From assembly GCA_020073215.1 (NCBI GenBank), contig JAIQFO010000024.1:1-64000 (forward strand): 64,000 nt of DNA. The letters are read 5' to 3'. This stretch comes from Terriglobia bacterium. Lineage in GTDB: Bacteria; Acidobacteriota; Terriglobia; Terriglobales; Acidobacteriaceae. The position numbers and the translations under genes are program-made. This document shows positions 36,501-44,622 of the stretch, one piece after another; the stretch's first letter is position 1; each line of letters begins with the position of its first letter. The notes below the pieces were generated by a model. The model ran no database searches. It had not been told where the DNA came from and was given only the letters and a program-made list of their open reading frames with translations.

Positions 36501-36897
36501 TGGTGGAGGGTTCCTCACCCAAGGTGGAGGCGTCGAGCAGGACTCCGACTTGGCCAATTCCACCGCCGATTCTCCGACCGGGCTGACGGCGGGTCTGAGC
36601 GGTCATGCTGTCGTCCTGAGCTGGACGACACCTGCCTTCGGTCAGGTCCGCGAGTATGACATCTGGCGTGCCACGGGCTCGTTCACATTGCAGTGCGCAA
36701 TTACGAATCCCCCGACGTGCGCATTCTCGGACATTAAAATGCTAACGCCGCCGCCGACGCCGCCGTCGACGACATTCACATTCACTGACACCACTGTCAA
36801 AAACAACACGACCTATACGTATTTCGTGACCGATAAGAACAAACAACGGGTCGAGAGCGGTGCGTCGAACACGGCGACGATCTACGTGAAATTCTGA
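33514..36897 (+). CDS. Large secreted metzincin-like protein with eight GGGGFLTQ repeats and FnIII-like C-terminus
   Basis: About 1,127 residues from ATG 33514 (an ATG at 33502 is possible). A signal peptide (MALGLLLMLGFAQSGMAQ) leads to a beta-rich region of about 700 residues. At residue 740 lies HELGHTFTLTH, which fits HExxHxxGxxH except for Thr in place of Gly, and 38 residues on SVMNYLF forms the Met-turn expected of metzincin zinc proteases. Residues about 940-1004 are eight copies of the octapeptide GGGGFLTQ. The last 110 residues resemble a fibronectin type III domain. It is probably an exported surface or matrix protein with protease activity. It is transcribed alone. Confidence 0.72.
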   Translation: MQNTAQTLRKVLSVCPPARATMALGLLLMLGFAQSGMAQTGTNQLTIFTNYFVTGDYVVSGWVEGPPDYSGFATGTITVPDPVQAPFLQTGVKSQVPAGADVVAAFLYWSTVEGGKSTFAGQQGFFNGYPFSGTVLGNPNAPVSWSSGGCSGSANGSKTIRTYRADVRPYLPLDTNPSSSTFGRIAPNTAYTVRLADSGSNGNTAPFALGATLVLVYRVLNGNAPLNGIVLFDGIYAPSNAGQTISQTLYGFYQAAQSPFAKLTHIVANGQPNKSQNVYLNTLSEPLPSLYGSLPPFPGMYDTYGSAWDNPTWVLTRYPGYVNPLDGPSETTQVIPTQSNTGCVSWGAMILSTTVQSTGGDGLLDVWKQGFGGVPGYTDAASNQWVSLPGAKSTQKDLFVEVDYASNMDGKAGNYLHSHLPKQDALDKAAAVLAGQGITVHFDLGPGIYAGDPNVVSYPVTPPNPLPTGTLPPQAGAGGNAISESALVCTDGNPVGTLCAYPGISTIGWKGGFVLTRDTITQPTTNLPLGNFQPGRGQSYHYILVGHALGSSRSFWSTLANALSGPNLNISNLVSIAVAGTTNSGTGTVTVQSPPGLVKPGDCPNAAIPACSDTNYDRVSISGALGQQNLNGNYRFSNASSTTSNSVTTTTFTIATSGVVPGTYNFTNEPQLAVNYLGPTSTSGHSDFGGGGDSALTFGRWEADDPPGCVGDPSQTLLSGQVYCNNQVGTVQVQEGTLLHELGHTFTLTHGGAYYDPNNPTLPPTYGANCKSNFLSVMNYLFQVRGFPDGGFDYSGQPLADLFEDQLDETQGIGAAPHYTRWYGPPNALDKQLQNTVGGRYATMHCDGTPITDGAQMVRVDGTTLGSPIDWNNNLVIDPPGPVAPQDVNFDGVAEYSAYPPPPPPSLPLPPNPLQGFIDKPAIDLTQIGARTGAAGFSGGGGGFLTQGGGGFLTQGGGGFLTQGGGGFLTQGGGGFLTQGGGGFLTQGGGGFLTQGGGGFLTQGGGVEQDSDLANSTADSPTGLTAGLSGHAVVLSWTTPAFGQVREYDIWRATGSFTLQCAITNPPTCAFSDIKMLTPPPTPPSTTFTFTDTTVKNNTTYTYFVTDKNKQRVESGASNTATIYVKF
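36331..36525 (+). repeat. Eight 24-bp coding tandem repeats (GGGGFLTQ)
   Basis: Each unit encodes Gly4-Phe-Leu-Thr-Gln. The copies differ mainly at third codon positions (GGC/GGT/GGA/GGG, CTG/CTA/CTC), so the peptide sequence is conserved while the DNA has diverged. Confidence 0.93.
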
Positions 36898-37020
36898 CGA
36901 CGGAGTCAACGTAGCGGGCCGCTCTTGGCGGGCGGCCTGCTGCGTGCAATGCGGACTCTTTCAGAATAATCGGCGCAGGATTTCGGGACGGGCGATCGCT
37001 GCCTGTCTTTTATTGCTAGT

Positions 37021-40000
37021 TTACTGGCCGAGGCGACGGCGAACTTCGGGCACAAACGGGTCCTCACTAGATTTTCCGCGGATGCTCAGGTAGGTGCGGT
37101 AGGAATCGGCAGCGCCGGAACTCTTCATGCCTTCGCGGACGCGTCCCTGGTAATAATAGACGGGCGGGAAATAGCCGTAGGTGGGCCCGTCAAGCAATTC
37201 CATCGCCTCACCACGCCATTTGAGGCAGAGGTCGAATTCAGAATCGGCTTCCACGTCGAGCCCCGCTTCCAAATACGCTCGTCCAAGATCGTACCGGCCC
37301 ACCCAAGTCTCCAGCACCTTGTTGGCTTCCGTGAACAACTGAATCGCCTGGCGCGCGTCCTTGCCTTGGAGAGCGACTTCGCCCTCGATCAACTTGGCGT
37401 TAGTCTGCGCTTCCGGATTCAACTCCGAACCGAGGCTAGCCGCCAATGCGCGTGCCTTCTGCGTTTCTCCGGCCTCAACCAAAACCCGCGCCACGAGGAA
37501 GCGGACGTTCACCTTTTGCGTGTTAAGCAGGGCGCGTTTGGCGGCTTCGAGCGCTGCGCCCTTGTGTCCCCACAGCAGCTGCGTATACGCGAGCACGGCA
37601 AATTTCTCGGCCTCCCGCGAGTTCTTGGCTGCCAGATCGGCGGCTGCGCCGTTTTCAAGAAGCCGCGCGGCGTCGGAAAAACGACCCTCGTACAGCGCCA
37701 GATCGGCCAGGCCGGAAGCGCTCATGGAAGCGCCCAAAGGGCTCAGCTTCCCAACCTTTTGGTAGGTTTCCGCAGCCTGAGCGAGCTGTCCCTGCCCCAG
37801 TTGAGCGTACGCCAGAAATTCATAGGCTTGTTCAAATGAGGGATTGGATTGAAGTACCGTCCGCGCCTGCTGTTCGGCCGTCTGGAAATCCCCGGTGTAA
37901 CTCGACAGAATCGAGACATTCAACCGGTACATCGCCGAGTTCGGGGTAGTTTGCAGTGCGCTCTGCATCTCCTCGAGCGCCTTCGGGTAATTATGCAACT
38001 CGTTGTAGCAGCCCGCGAGATTGTTGTGCCCGAGATTGTCGGCCGGATAGAGTTTGACCAACGCCGTGTATTCCTCAATACATTTGGCGAAATCGCCGCT
38101 ATATAAGTAGTAGAGTCCCCGGATGCGATAGCGTTCGCGTTCCGACATACGATCGACGTGCTCCAACGCCACCTTGATGTACTTTTCGGCATTTTCTTCG
38201 TTGCCCAGACTTCGCGAGGTGGCCGCCATCCCGGCGTAGGCACGCGCAAAGTTCGGGTCCAGTTCCGCGGCCTTGGAGAATGATTGCAACGCATCCTGCA
38301 TCTTTCCTGCGGATTGCTGTTCCATCGCAATGCCGTACTGGTGCACCGCCTCGAGATTGCTGGCGGCGAAACTTCCTTGCGTGGCCGCGAGTTGCACCGA
38401 CTCCGGCGTGGTATCACCGAGTGCTTTGCGGATGGGGGCAGCGACCTTGGGAACTTCGAGCAGAACTGCGTCTTTGTTCGCGGCGGTGACATTGGCAGTA
38501 GCAAGGGTCTTGCCCGTAACAGCGTCGATCGCCTCCACCGACAACCTGTAGCCATCGTCGCGGCGACTCAGAGAACCGGTTACGATCGCACTCACTCCCT
38601 GGCTGACGGCCACCAACCTCGCCGCCTGTTCATCAAGTTTGCTAGTCGGATTGGGAAGCTTGCCGGCCAACCGGCGCGCGTTGCCTCGGTTGTAGGCGTT
38701 GATGAAGCTGGCTCCTTCCAGGGCGACGTTGACCATCGGTTCCAGGGTGTCATCGAACAGCGTGTCGGAAGTATTGTTCTGGAAATCGGCCACCAGAACG
38801 GAAACCGGCGCATGCGCGACCACGGCTACATTCTTCTTCCTGCTGAAGTACCAGGCCGTCGCCGCTACCACAACAAGCAGCAGAAGGATGAAAGGCGCGA
38901 TCCGCGACCACGATACTTCCCGCAGCCGATTCATCCACAACCGGGTGGAAGAGGCCGAAACCCTGGTAGCGCCGCTTTTCCCCTGCCATGCCCACAGGTC
39001 GTTGAGCAGGTCGTCCGAACTCTGGTAGCGGAGCGCCGGGTCGCGCTCCAAGCATCGGCTCACGATGTTGCTGAGCGCTCCCGGCACGTTTTTGTCGATA
39101 TCGGAAACCGGAATCGCGCGCTGTTGCGTTCGTTTCAGCAGGCTGGCGATCGCGCTCTCCGCCTGATACGGCATGATCCCCGTCAGCAGTTCGTAAAGAA
39201 TCAGGCCCACCGTGAAGATATCCGAGCGCGCATCGAGGTCTTTTGCCTGGGCCTGTTCCGGAGACATGTACTCCATCGTTCCAAGCATCGTCCCCGTTCG
39301 GGTCATGCCATCGCCTTGGAGAGAGCGGGCGAGTCCGAAGTCCATGACCAGCACCCGGCCATCGCTGGCGCGCATGATATTTCCCGGTTTCAGATCGCGG
39401 TGAATGATGCCTATACGGTGGGCTGCTCGCAGGCCGCTGACGACCTGCTCCATGATCTCCACCGCCTCCGCCACCGGCAACTTCCCCTGGCCCTGCAGCA
39501 GGTGGCGCAGGTCATTCCCCTCGACGAACTCCATGGTGATGAACTTCACGCCTTCGGCGTCGCCCAGGTCGTAAATGCGGATGATATTGCGATCGGTAAC
39601 TTTACTGGCGAGAAGGATCTCCTGCTTGAAACGCTGCAGAATGGCGGGATCGCTGGCCAGTTCGGGACGGATCACTTTCAACGCAACCGTGCGGCCCAAT
39701 TCGCGGTCTTCGGCCTTGTAAACGGCCCCCATGCCGCCTTCACCGATCGTCTGGAGGATTTCGTAGCGCCCTCCGAGCATTGTCCCCGGAAGCAGGGCCG
39801 GAAGCTGCCAGATCGAACTGGCGGCAGGTCTGGGTGGCGGTGGGCCGCTCCACGTGCCAGCGTCGAGCAGGGTTGGCGCATCCGAGGCGACCGGCGCGCG
39901 AGCCTGGGGCGCGCCCGGCAGAATCGTGGGAGCGTCGGATGCGCTGGGCTTGCCTCTGCTTCCATCAACCAGAGTTGGGCTCTCGGATGAGTCCGGCGAT

Positions 40001-40089
40001 GGAGGGGCAGACTCCAGTTTTGTATTCCCCTGTGGGACAAGGGTGGGGCTTTCCGAATCTGCCCTGTTCGGAATCTTGGGGTCACTCAT
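37021..40089 (-). CDS. Transmembrane serine/threonine protein kinase with TPR sensor domain
   Basis: 1,022 residues. A low-complexity N-terminus (about 1-100, with repeated SPTLV/APTIL motifs that could be phosphosites or FHA-binding threonines) precedes a PknB-type kinase (about 107-370). The glycine loop is IGEGGMGAVYK, the lysine is in VALKVI, the catalytic loop is HRDLKPGN, the DFG is DFGLARS, and the activation segment is MTRTGTMLGTMEYMSPEQ. One membrane segment (FILLLLVVVAATAWYF, about 393-410) leads to a FlgO-like domain (about 425-555, SVLVADFQNNTSDTLFDDTL) and then about ten TPRs. This layout is typical of acidobacterial kinases. It is divergent from the sigma factor gene, a possible functional link. 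Confidence 0.92.
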   Translation of the reverse strand: MSDPKIPNRADSESPTLVPQGNTKLESAPPSPDSSESPTLVDGSRGKPSASDAPTILPGAPQARAPVASDAPTLLDAGTWSGPPPPRPAASSIWQLPALLPGTMLGGRYEILQTIGEGGMGAVYKAEDRELGRTVALKVIRPELASDPAILQRFKQEILLASKVTDRNIIRIYDLGDAEGVKFITMEFVEGNDLRHLLQGQGKLPVAEAVEIMEQVVSGLRAAHRIGIIHRDLKPGNIMRASDGRVLVMDFGLARSLQGDGMTRTGTMLGTMEYMSPEQAQAKDLDARSDIFTVGLILYELLTGIMPYQAESAIASLLKRTQQRAIPVSDIDKNVPGALSNIVSRCLERDPALRYQSSDDLLNDLWAWQGKSGATRVSASSTRLWMNRLREVSWSRIAPFILLLLVVVAATAWYFSRKKNVAVVAHAPVSVLVADFQNNTSDTLFDDTLEPMVNVALEGASFINAYNRGNARRLAGKLPNPTSKLDEQAARLVAVSQGVSAIVTGSLSRRDDGYRLSVEAIDAVTGKTLATANVTAANKDAVLLEVPKVAAPIRKALGDTTPESVQLAATQGSFAASNLEAVHQYGIAMEQQSAGKMQDALQSFSKAAELDPNFARAYAGMAATSRSLGNEENAEKYIKVALEHVDRMSERERYRIRGLYYLYSGDFAKCIEEYTALVKLYPADNLGHNNLAGCYNELHNYPKALEEMQSALQTTPNSAMYRLNVSILSSYTGDFQTAEQQARTVLQSNPSFEQAYEFLAYAQLGQGQLAQAAETYQKVGKLSPLGASMSASGLADLALYEGRFSDAARLLENGAAADLAAKNSREAEKFAVLAYTQLLWGHKGAALEAAKRALLNTQKVNVRFLVARVLVEAGETQKARALAASLGSELNPEAQTNAKLIEGEVALQGKDARQAIQLFTEANKVLETWVGRYDLGRAYLEAGLDVEADSEFDLCLKWRGEAMELLDGPTYGYFPPVYYYQGRVREGMKSSGAADSYRTYLSIRGKSSEDPFVPEVRRRLGQ

Positions 40090-40205
40090 ACCCTATTGGG
40101 AACCCTGAAAAAACAGCGCCGCCTCGAGTCAACCAAGCCAGCATATTAGCATCAAATCGGATGCTGACGGAATGAGTCTGCGGGAACCGCTTTGAAGGAA
40201 CTCGT

Positions 40206-40230
40206 GTAGACACGGGGCTTGCCCCGTCTC
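40206..40230. repeat. Palindromic repeat, intergenic copy of the one in the SGNH gene
   Basis: TGTAGACACGGGGCTTGCCC continues into CGTCTC and differs by one base from 22946-22970. The stem is GACACGGGGC with GCCCCGTCTC. Confidence 0.8.
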
Positions 40231-40314
40231 GGACTGCCGAATAACCTCGGCTCGTTCGGTTTTGGGAAAGCCACGACTTCACCATCTTCCGGAAAGATTC
40301 GAGATTCGCATCTG

Positions 40315-40367
40315 GGCATCGCTTTGGCGACGCCGGGTTCTTCGAAGTCCGGAGCCCCTTTAGGGGC
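40315..40367 (+). repeat. Paired TTTA-loop hairpin element, copy 1
   Basis: Left hairpin GGCATCGCTTTGGCGACGCC (one of the less perfect copies) and right hairpin GCCCCTTTAGGGGC at 40354-40367 are separated by 19 bases that include TTCGAA. The same layout recurs at 41975, 56996 and 59043. Confidence 0.8.
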
Positions 40368-40447
40368 CGGACATCGGCATGCGACTCTTTCCACAGCCCG
40401 TTCAGCCGCACCGCAACCCGAACGACGAACGTGCTACATTTACCCCA

Positions 40448-41335
40448 ATGCGCTCCGAGATAGACCGGGCCGTTCAACTGCTGCAGCGTGGCGATGACCA
40501 GGCCCTGGAACAAGCCCTGGCGCTGCTGCAAAACACCGTTTTCTCTTTCAGCATGAAAGTCTGCGGCCAGCGTGAAGATGCCGAGGACACCATGCAGGAG
40601 GTCCTGGTAAAGTCCGTTCCCTACCTCCCGAAGTTCGAGAGTCCCAAGGCACTCGTGGTGTGGCTCTACAAGGTGGCAAAGAACCGTTGCCTGATGAGCC
40701 GCCGCAGAAGCAAGTTCGCGCCCAAACCAGATCTTTCTCTCGAAGAGCTAATGCCCGACCGCAAAGAACTCGAACGGCTCGCGGCCGATGGCATCAACCC
40801 TGAAATGTTCGCCATCCGAAGTGAGCAGGCTGGGCGATTGCGGGAGGCAATTCAGAAGCTCCCACCGCCCTATCGCATCGTTTTGGTGCTGCGGGATATG
40901 GAGGGGTTGACCGACGAAGAGGTTGCAGAAATCACCGGCCTGCGTCCGGGAACCGTGCGCGTCCGTCTGCACCGGGCCCGGCTGTTCGTAAGAAAGGAAC
41001 TGATGAGGGTGCGGAAGCAACCTGGCGGTTCGCGTGTCCAGTCCATCGCGTCTCGGGGCCTCGCCGCCGCCGAGCCGAGACCCGCCCGCTGCAAGGCAAT
41101 GTTCGCGGAGCTCTCGAACTATCTCGACGAACAATTGGACGACTCGCTCTGTGAGGAACTGGAGAAGCACTTGGAGGGTTGCAACCCGTGCCAGGCATTT
41201 CTCGCGGGTTTAGAAGCCACCATCCAGGAGTGCCGGCGAACGCCAAGTCAAGTCCCAGATCGTGCGAAGGCGGTCAAACTGCGCAAGGAAGTGATGGGTC
41301 GCTACGAAAAAGTGCTGAGCAAGTTGAGTCATTGA
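40448..41335 (+). CDS. ECF-type RNA polymerase sigma factor with C-terminal zinc-finger (anti-sigma-like) domain
   Basis: 295 residues from ATG 40448. Region 2 is seen in CGQREDAEDTMQEVLVKSVP and WLYKVAKNRCLMSRRR, and region 4 in LPPPYRIVLVLRDMEGLTDE followed by EITGLRPGTVRVRLHRAR. Unlike ordinary ECF factors of about 190 residues it continues with a cysteine/histidine-containing zf-HC2-like domain (CKAMFAELSNYLDEQLDD, then KHLEGCNPC), the module normally found on the separate anti-sigma factor. It may hold its own activity in check by redox or metal state. It is divergent from the Ser/Thr kinase, and no separate anti-sigma gene is adjacent. Confidence 0.9.
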   Translation: MRSEIDRAVQLLQRGDDQALEQALALLQNTVFSFSMKVCGQREDAEDTMQEVLVKSVPYLPKFESPKALVVWLYKVAKNRCLMSRRRSKFAPKPDLSLEELMPDRKELERLAADGINPEMFAIRSEQAGRLREAIQKLPPPYRIVLVLRDMEGLTDEEVAEITGLRPGTVRVRLHRARLFVRKELMRVRKQPGGSRVQSIASRGLAAAEPRPARCKAMFAELSNYLDEQLDDSLCEELEKHLEGCNPCQAFLAGLEATIQECRRTPSQVPDRAKAVKLRKEVMGRYEKVLSKLSH

Positions 41336-41366
41336 CTCAATGATTGAATCTCTAAATGATTCAATC
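41324..41366. terminator. Two tandem hairpins between convergent sigma and TlpA genes
   Basis: TTGAGTC-ATT-GACTCAA (41324-41340, spanning the sigma stop codon) and GATTGAATC-TCTAAAT-GATTCAATC (41342-41366) are both perfect stems. They sit at the junction of converging genes and could act as a two-way terminator, although there is no long T run. Confidence 0.5.
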
Positions 41367-41371
41367 TCTCA

Positions 41372-41935
<564 letters not shown>

Positions 41936-41974
41936 GCCGCCCCTGTTAGCCGGTGCCTGTACGATTTGTATCAG

Positions 41975-42028
41975 GGTATGCCTTTAGGCATACCGGAAGT
42001 GCCGTTTTATGAACGCGCCTTTAGGCGC
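41975..42028 (+). repeat. Paired TTTA-loop hairpin element, copy 2
   Basis: GGTATGCCTTTAGGCATACC is a perfect 8-bp stem with a TTTA loop. GCGCCTTTAGGCGC follows after 20 bases (42015-42028). It sits between the TlpA start and the rhodanese stop. Confidence 0.85.
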
Positions 42029-42062
42029 TGGGTTTTCGGCGCTGGAGTTTCACCACAGGCCG

Positions 42063-42536
42063 CTAATCTCCCTTGGCGACCGGATAGCCCTTATTCACCC
42101 AGTTGGCGCCGAAATTGTCGGCGATATAGAGCACCTTCACGTTGGTAAAACCCAGCGTCCGCAAAGCGTCGTCGGCAGGCTTGACCGTCGGACAATGGCT
42201 CCATGGGCAACATCCGCAATAGATCACGATGAACTTTTTCTTAGGCAACGTCTGCACCCGTTGCCGCAATTGCTGCAACCCGCTCTCGTAGGATGCAGGG
42301 CCGATGTACTCGGATCCGGGAATATGCGCCTGCTCGTACATGACGTGCGATCCCACATGAATCAGGAGTGGTTTTTCGCCCTTGGGCGACTGCAGGACTT
42401 TGACCAGTTCTTCCGGGTTGATCAAGCGTGAAGCAGGTATCGAGGGTGCCTGAAATGCTAAAACAGCGGAAGCAGATATCAACACCAGCACCACGACTGC
42501 GAAAAGGACATACCTCTTTTTGAAAGAAACATTCAT
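42063..42536 (-). CDS. Exported rhodanese-like protein
   Basis: 157 residues from ATG 42536, preceded by GAGGTGAG; a longer frame adds 16 unlikely residues. A signal peptide (YVLFAVVVLVLISASAVLAF) is followed by a single rhodanese fold: LINPEELVKVL, LLIHVGSHVMYEQAHIPGSE, and the active-site strand IVIYCGCCPWSHCPT, in which a Cys-rich loop replaces the usual CxxGxR pattern. It probably handles sulfane sulfur or protein persulfides in the periplasm. It is divergent from the OsmC gene (197-base gap containing a palindrome). Confidence 0.82.
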   Translation of the reverse strand: MNVSFKKRYVLFAVVVLVLISASAVLAFQAPSIPASRLINPEELVKVLQSPKGEKPLLIHVGSHVMYEQAHIPGSEYIGPASYESGLQQLRQRVQTLPKKKFIVIYCGCCPWSHCPTVKPADDALRTLGFTNVKVLYIADNFGANWVNKGYPVAKGD

Positions 42537-42607
42537 TGGAATTCTCACCTCATCATTATTAAATCGCGATCGCGCACCTCGCAAGCCAGAATCCGGTTTG
42601 GTGGTGG

Positions 42608-42626
42608 GTCAGTTTCGCAAACTGAC
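42608..42626. promoter_or_regulatory. Perfect palindrome in the divergent rhodanese/OsmC promoter region
   Basis: GTCAGTTT-CGC-AAACTGAC is a perfect 8-bp inverted repeat with imperfect extension (GGTGGTG at left, ACTACC at right). It could be an operator serving both genes or a dispersed REP-type palindrome; only one copy is in this window. Confidence 0.4.
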
Positions 42627-42733
42627 TACTACCGCCGGCTTGCGATCACATACAGCACTGAAGTTTCCTGTAACAAATTTAAGAGTTCTTGCATTTATTC
42701 GTGTGGTTCTAAAAAATAATCCGAGAGGCAATC

Positions 42734-43201
42734 ATGATCAGCGCCAAGGTCGAACTAACTCAACCACTTATGCAGCGGCGCCAATTCGTCGCCCAGACCG
42801 GCAGCGGCCATCACCTGCTGCTCGACGATGCAGCCGGAGGCACCGGCCCCAAGCCCATCGAACTGATCGCCGCTGGCCTGGCGGGCTGTACGGCGTTCGA
42901 TGTCATCACGATTCTGCGCCAGAAGTATCACCAGAAGATCACGGGATATGAAGTGAGGGTGGAAGCCGACCAAGCTGACCGTCCCCCGCAAGTATTCACC
43001 GCGGCTCGCATTCATCACGTCGTCACCGGGTACGCAATCGACGTGGCAGCCTTGGAGGAAGCTATCCGTCTCTCCGAAGAAAAATACTGTTCGGTGGGTG
43101 CCATGGTGAAAAAGACGGCAAGCTTTCATACCACCTACGAGGTCGTCGAAGACAAGACCGAGTGGATCAAGCCGATCCAGACTGCCGGAGTCCAGAGTTG
43201 A
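42734..43201 (+). CDS. OsmC-family peroxiredoxin-like protein
   Basis: 155 residues. The two conserved cysteines are present: one in AAGLAGCTAFDVITIL (about residue 55) and one in EEKYCSVGAMVKKTASFH (about residue 118). OsmC/Ohr proteins reduce organic hydroperoxides with these thiols; the SVGAM/GPKPIEL pattern is nearer to the YhfA/OsmC branch than to Ohr. It is cytoplasmic. The last base of its stop overlaps the start region of the TolC gene, which makes it the first gene of the efflux operon. Confidence 0.9.
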   Translation: MISAKVELTQPLMQRRQFVAQTGSGHHLLLDDAAGGTGPKPIELIAAGLAGCTAFDVITILRQKYHQKITGYEVRVEADQADRPPQVFTAARIHHVVTGYAIDVAALEEAIRLSEEKYCSVGAMVKKTASFHTTYEVVEDKTEWIKPIQTAGVQS

Positions 43202-43245
43202 GAACAGAGCTGAGAACAGAGCTGAGAACAAAGTTGAGAACAAAG
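43198..43245 (+). repeat. Four 12-bp tandem repeats across the OsmC stop and TolC start
   Basis: Units TTGAGAACAGAG, CTGAGAACAGAG, CTGAGAACAAAG, TTGAGAACAAAG run head to tail from the OsmC stop. Each unit carries a possible TTG/CTG start in the TolC frame. Confidence 0.85.
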
Positions 43246-44622
43246 TTGAGCGCGCGCCTCAAGTTCGTCCTGGCCGCCGTTGCCGTACTGGCCTTCGGGC
43301 AAGCGGCAGCGGCTCAGTCGCCAGCCGAACCCGCGGCCCTCACTCTTTCGCAGGCAGTCAAGATCGCGCTGGAAAAGAATCCGCTGCGCAAGGTGGCGCT
43401 CGCCGACACGAAAGTAGCGTCCGCGGACATTCGTGAAGCGCGATCGGTCTTCCTGCCCCGGCTGACCTTCTCCGAGACGGCGACCCGCGGGAACGACCCG
43501 GTCTACGTCTTTGGCAGCGAACTGCGACAACAGCGTTTCACCTCCGCCGATTTCGCGCTCAACAAGCTGAATACTCCCACGCCCTTCGGAAACTTCAGCA
43601 CGCGTTTTGGCGGTACCTGGAATTTGTTCGACTCGTTCGCCAATTGGCATGGCATGAACCGGGCAAAACAGATGAACGATGCAGCCGGACATCAACTGAG
43701 CCGCACGGAACAGGAAATCGTCTACCGCGTTGTCGATGCATATTACGGAGTCTTACTGGCGGCCAAGCAACTGGAGGTCGCCGGGCATGCCGCGAAAACC
43801 TCCCAGTCCATCATGGATCGCAGCCAGGCAAGGTTCGACAGCGGGTTAGTAGTGGAGTCGGACTTGCTAACGGCCAAGGTTCGCATGGCGGCGCGAGAGC
43901 AGGAACTCATTCGCGCCAGGAACAATCTGGATCTGGCGCGCGCCCAGTTGAGCACCGCGATGGGCGTGCCGGTCGACTCCGTATTCCAGCCCTCCGAAGC
44001 CTTGGGAGAACGCACGCTCCCGGTTCCCGTTCTCGAGGAAGTTGAAAAGCAGGCCCTCACACTCCGGCCCGACTTGAAGCGCATTCACTCCGAGGAAGCA
44101 GCCCAGCAGCAGAGCGTTGCTATCGCCAAGTCAGCCTTTGGCCCGCGCGTGAACGCTTTCGCGGGCTGGGAAATGGACAACCCAACCTTTGTCGCCGGTG
44201 GTGGCGGCAACAACTGGCTCGGCGGAATTGAAGTGCAGTTCGACCTCTTCCAAGGTGGCGCAAAACGGGCCGAGCTTTCGCGCGAACGCGCCCTCGAAGA
44301 GAAAGTGACCGCCATGAAGCAGGTGGCCAGCGACGGAGTGCGCCTGGAAGTCCGCCGCGCGTATTACAACCTCGACTCCGCCCGGCAGGAGGTAGAGGTA
44401 ACGCGGACTGCCATCGCCCAGGCGCAGGAAAGTTTGCGCATCAACCAGGACCGCTACGAAGGCGGCTTGACCACCATTACCGACTTGTTGGGTGCCGAAG
44501 AAGCGACGCGCCGCAGCCAGGCCGATTATTGGGAGGCTGTCTATCGCTTCCACACCAGCTACGCCAATCTGGAATTGGCCAGCGGCACTCTGAACTCTCA
44601 ATCTCCTGTGGTGACGCCATGA
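43198..44622 (+). CDS. TolC-family outer-membrane efflux channel
   Basis: About 474 residues if it starts at TTG 43198, which overlaps the OsmC stop (TTGA); TTG codons at 43234 and 43246 are alternatives. The N-terminus is LRTE/LRTK four times, encoded by a 12-bp tandem repeat, before the signal peptide (FVLAAVAVLAFGQAAAAQS). The mature protein has the twofold outer-membrane efflux protein repeat: ALTLSQAVKIALEKNPL with long coiled coils, then QALTLRPDLKRIHSEEAAQQ. It forms the exit duct for the RND pump encoded next; the stop overlaps the adaptor ATG. Confidence 0.9.
   Translation: MRTELRTELRTKLRTKLSARLKFVLAAVAVLAFGQAAAAQSPAEPAALTLSQAVKIALEKNPLRKVALADTKVASADIREARSVFLPRLTFSETATRGNDPVYVFGSELRQQRFTSADFALNKLNTPTPFGNFSTRFGGTWNLFDSFANWHGMNRAKQMNDAAGHQLSRTEQEIVYRVVDAYYGVLLAAKQLEVAGHAAKTSQSIMDRSQARFDSGLVVESDLLTAKVRMAAREQELIRARNNLDLARAQLSTAMGVPVDSVFQPSEALGERTLPVPVLEEVEKQALTLRPDLKRIHSEEAAQQQSVAIAKSAFGPRVNAFAGWEMDNPTFVAGGGGNNWLGGIEVQFDLFQGGAKRAELSRERALEEKVTAMKQVASDGVRLEVRRAYYNLDSARQEVEVTRTAIAQAQESLRINQDRYEGGLTTITDLLGAEEATRRSQADYWEAVYRFHTSYANLELASGTLNSQSPVVTP

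Larger units (their letters stand above)
40090..40447. other. Repeat-filled gap between kinase and sigma factor genes
   Basis: The 358 bases hold no gene. They contain a GACACGGGGC/GCCCCGTCTC palindrome (40206-40230) and one copy of the paired TTTA-loop hairpin element (40315-40367). Promoters for the two divergent genes must lie at its ends. Confidence 0.7.

Noticed and set aside
38284-39990. 568-codon plus-strand frame opposite the kinase gene
   Set aside because: It is a shadow of a clearly identified kinase-TPR protein and has no recognisable features.
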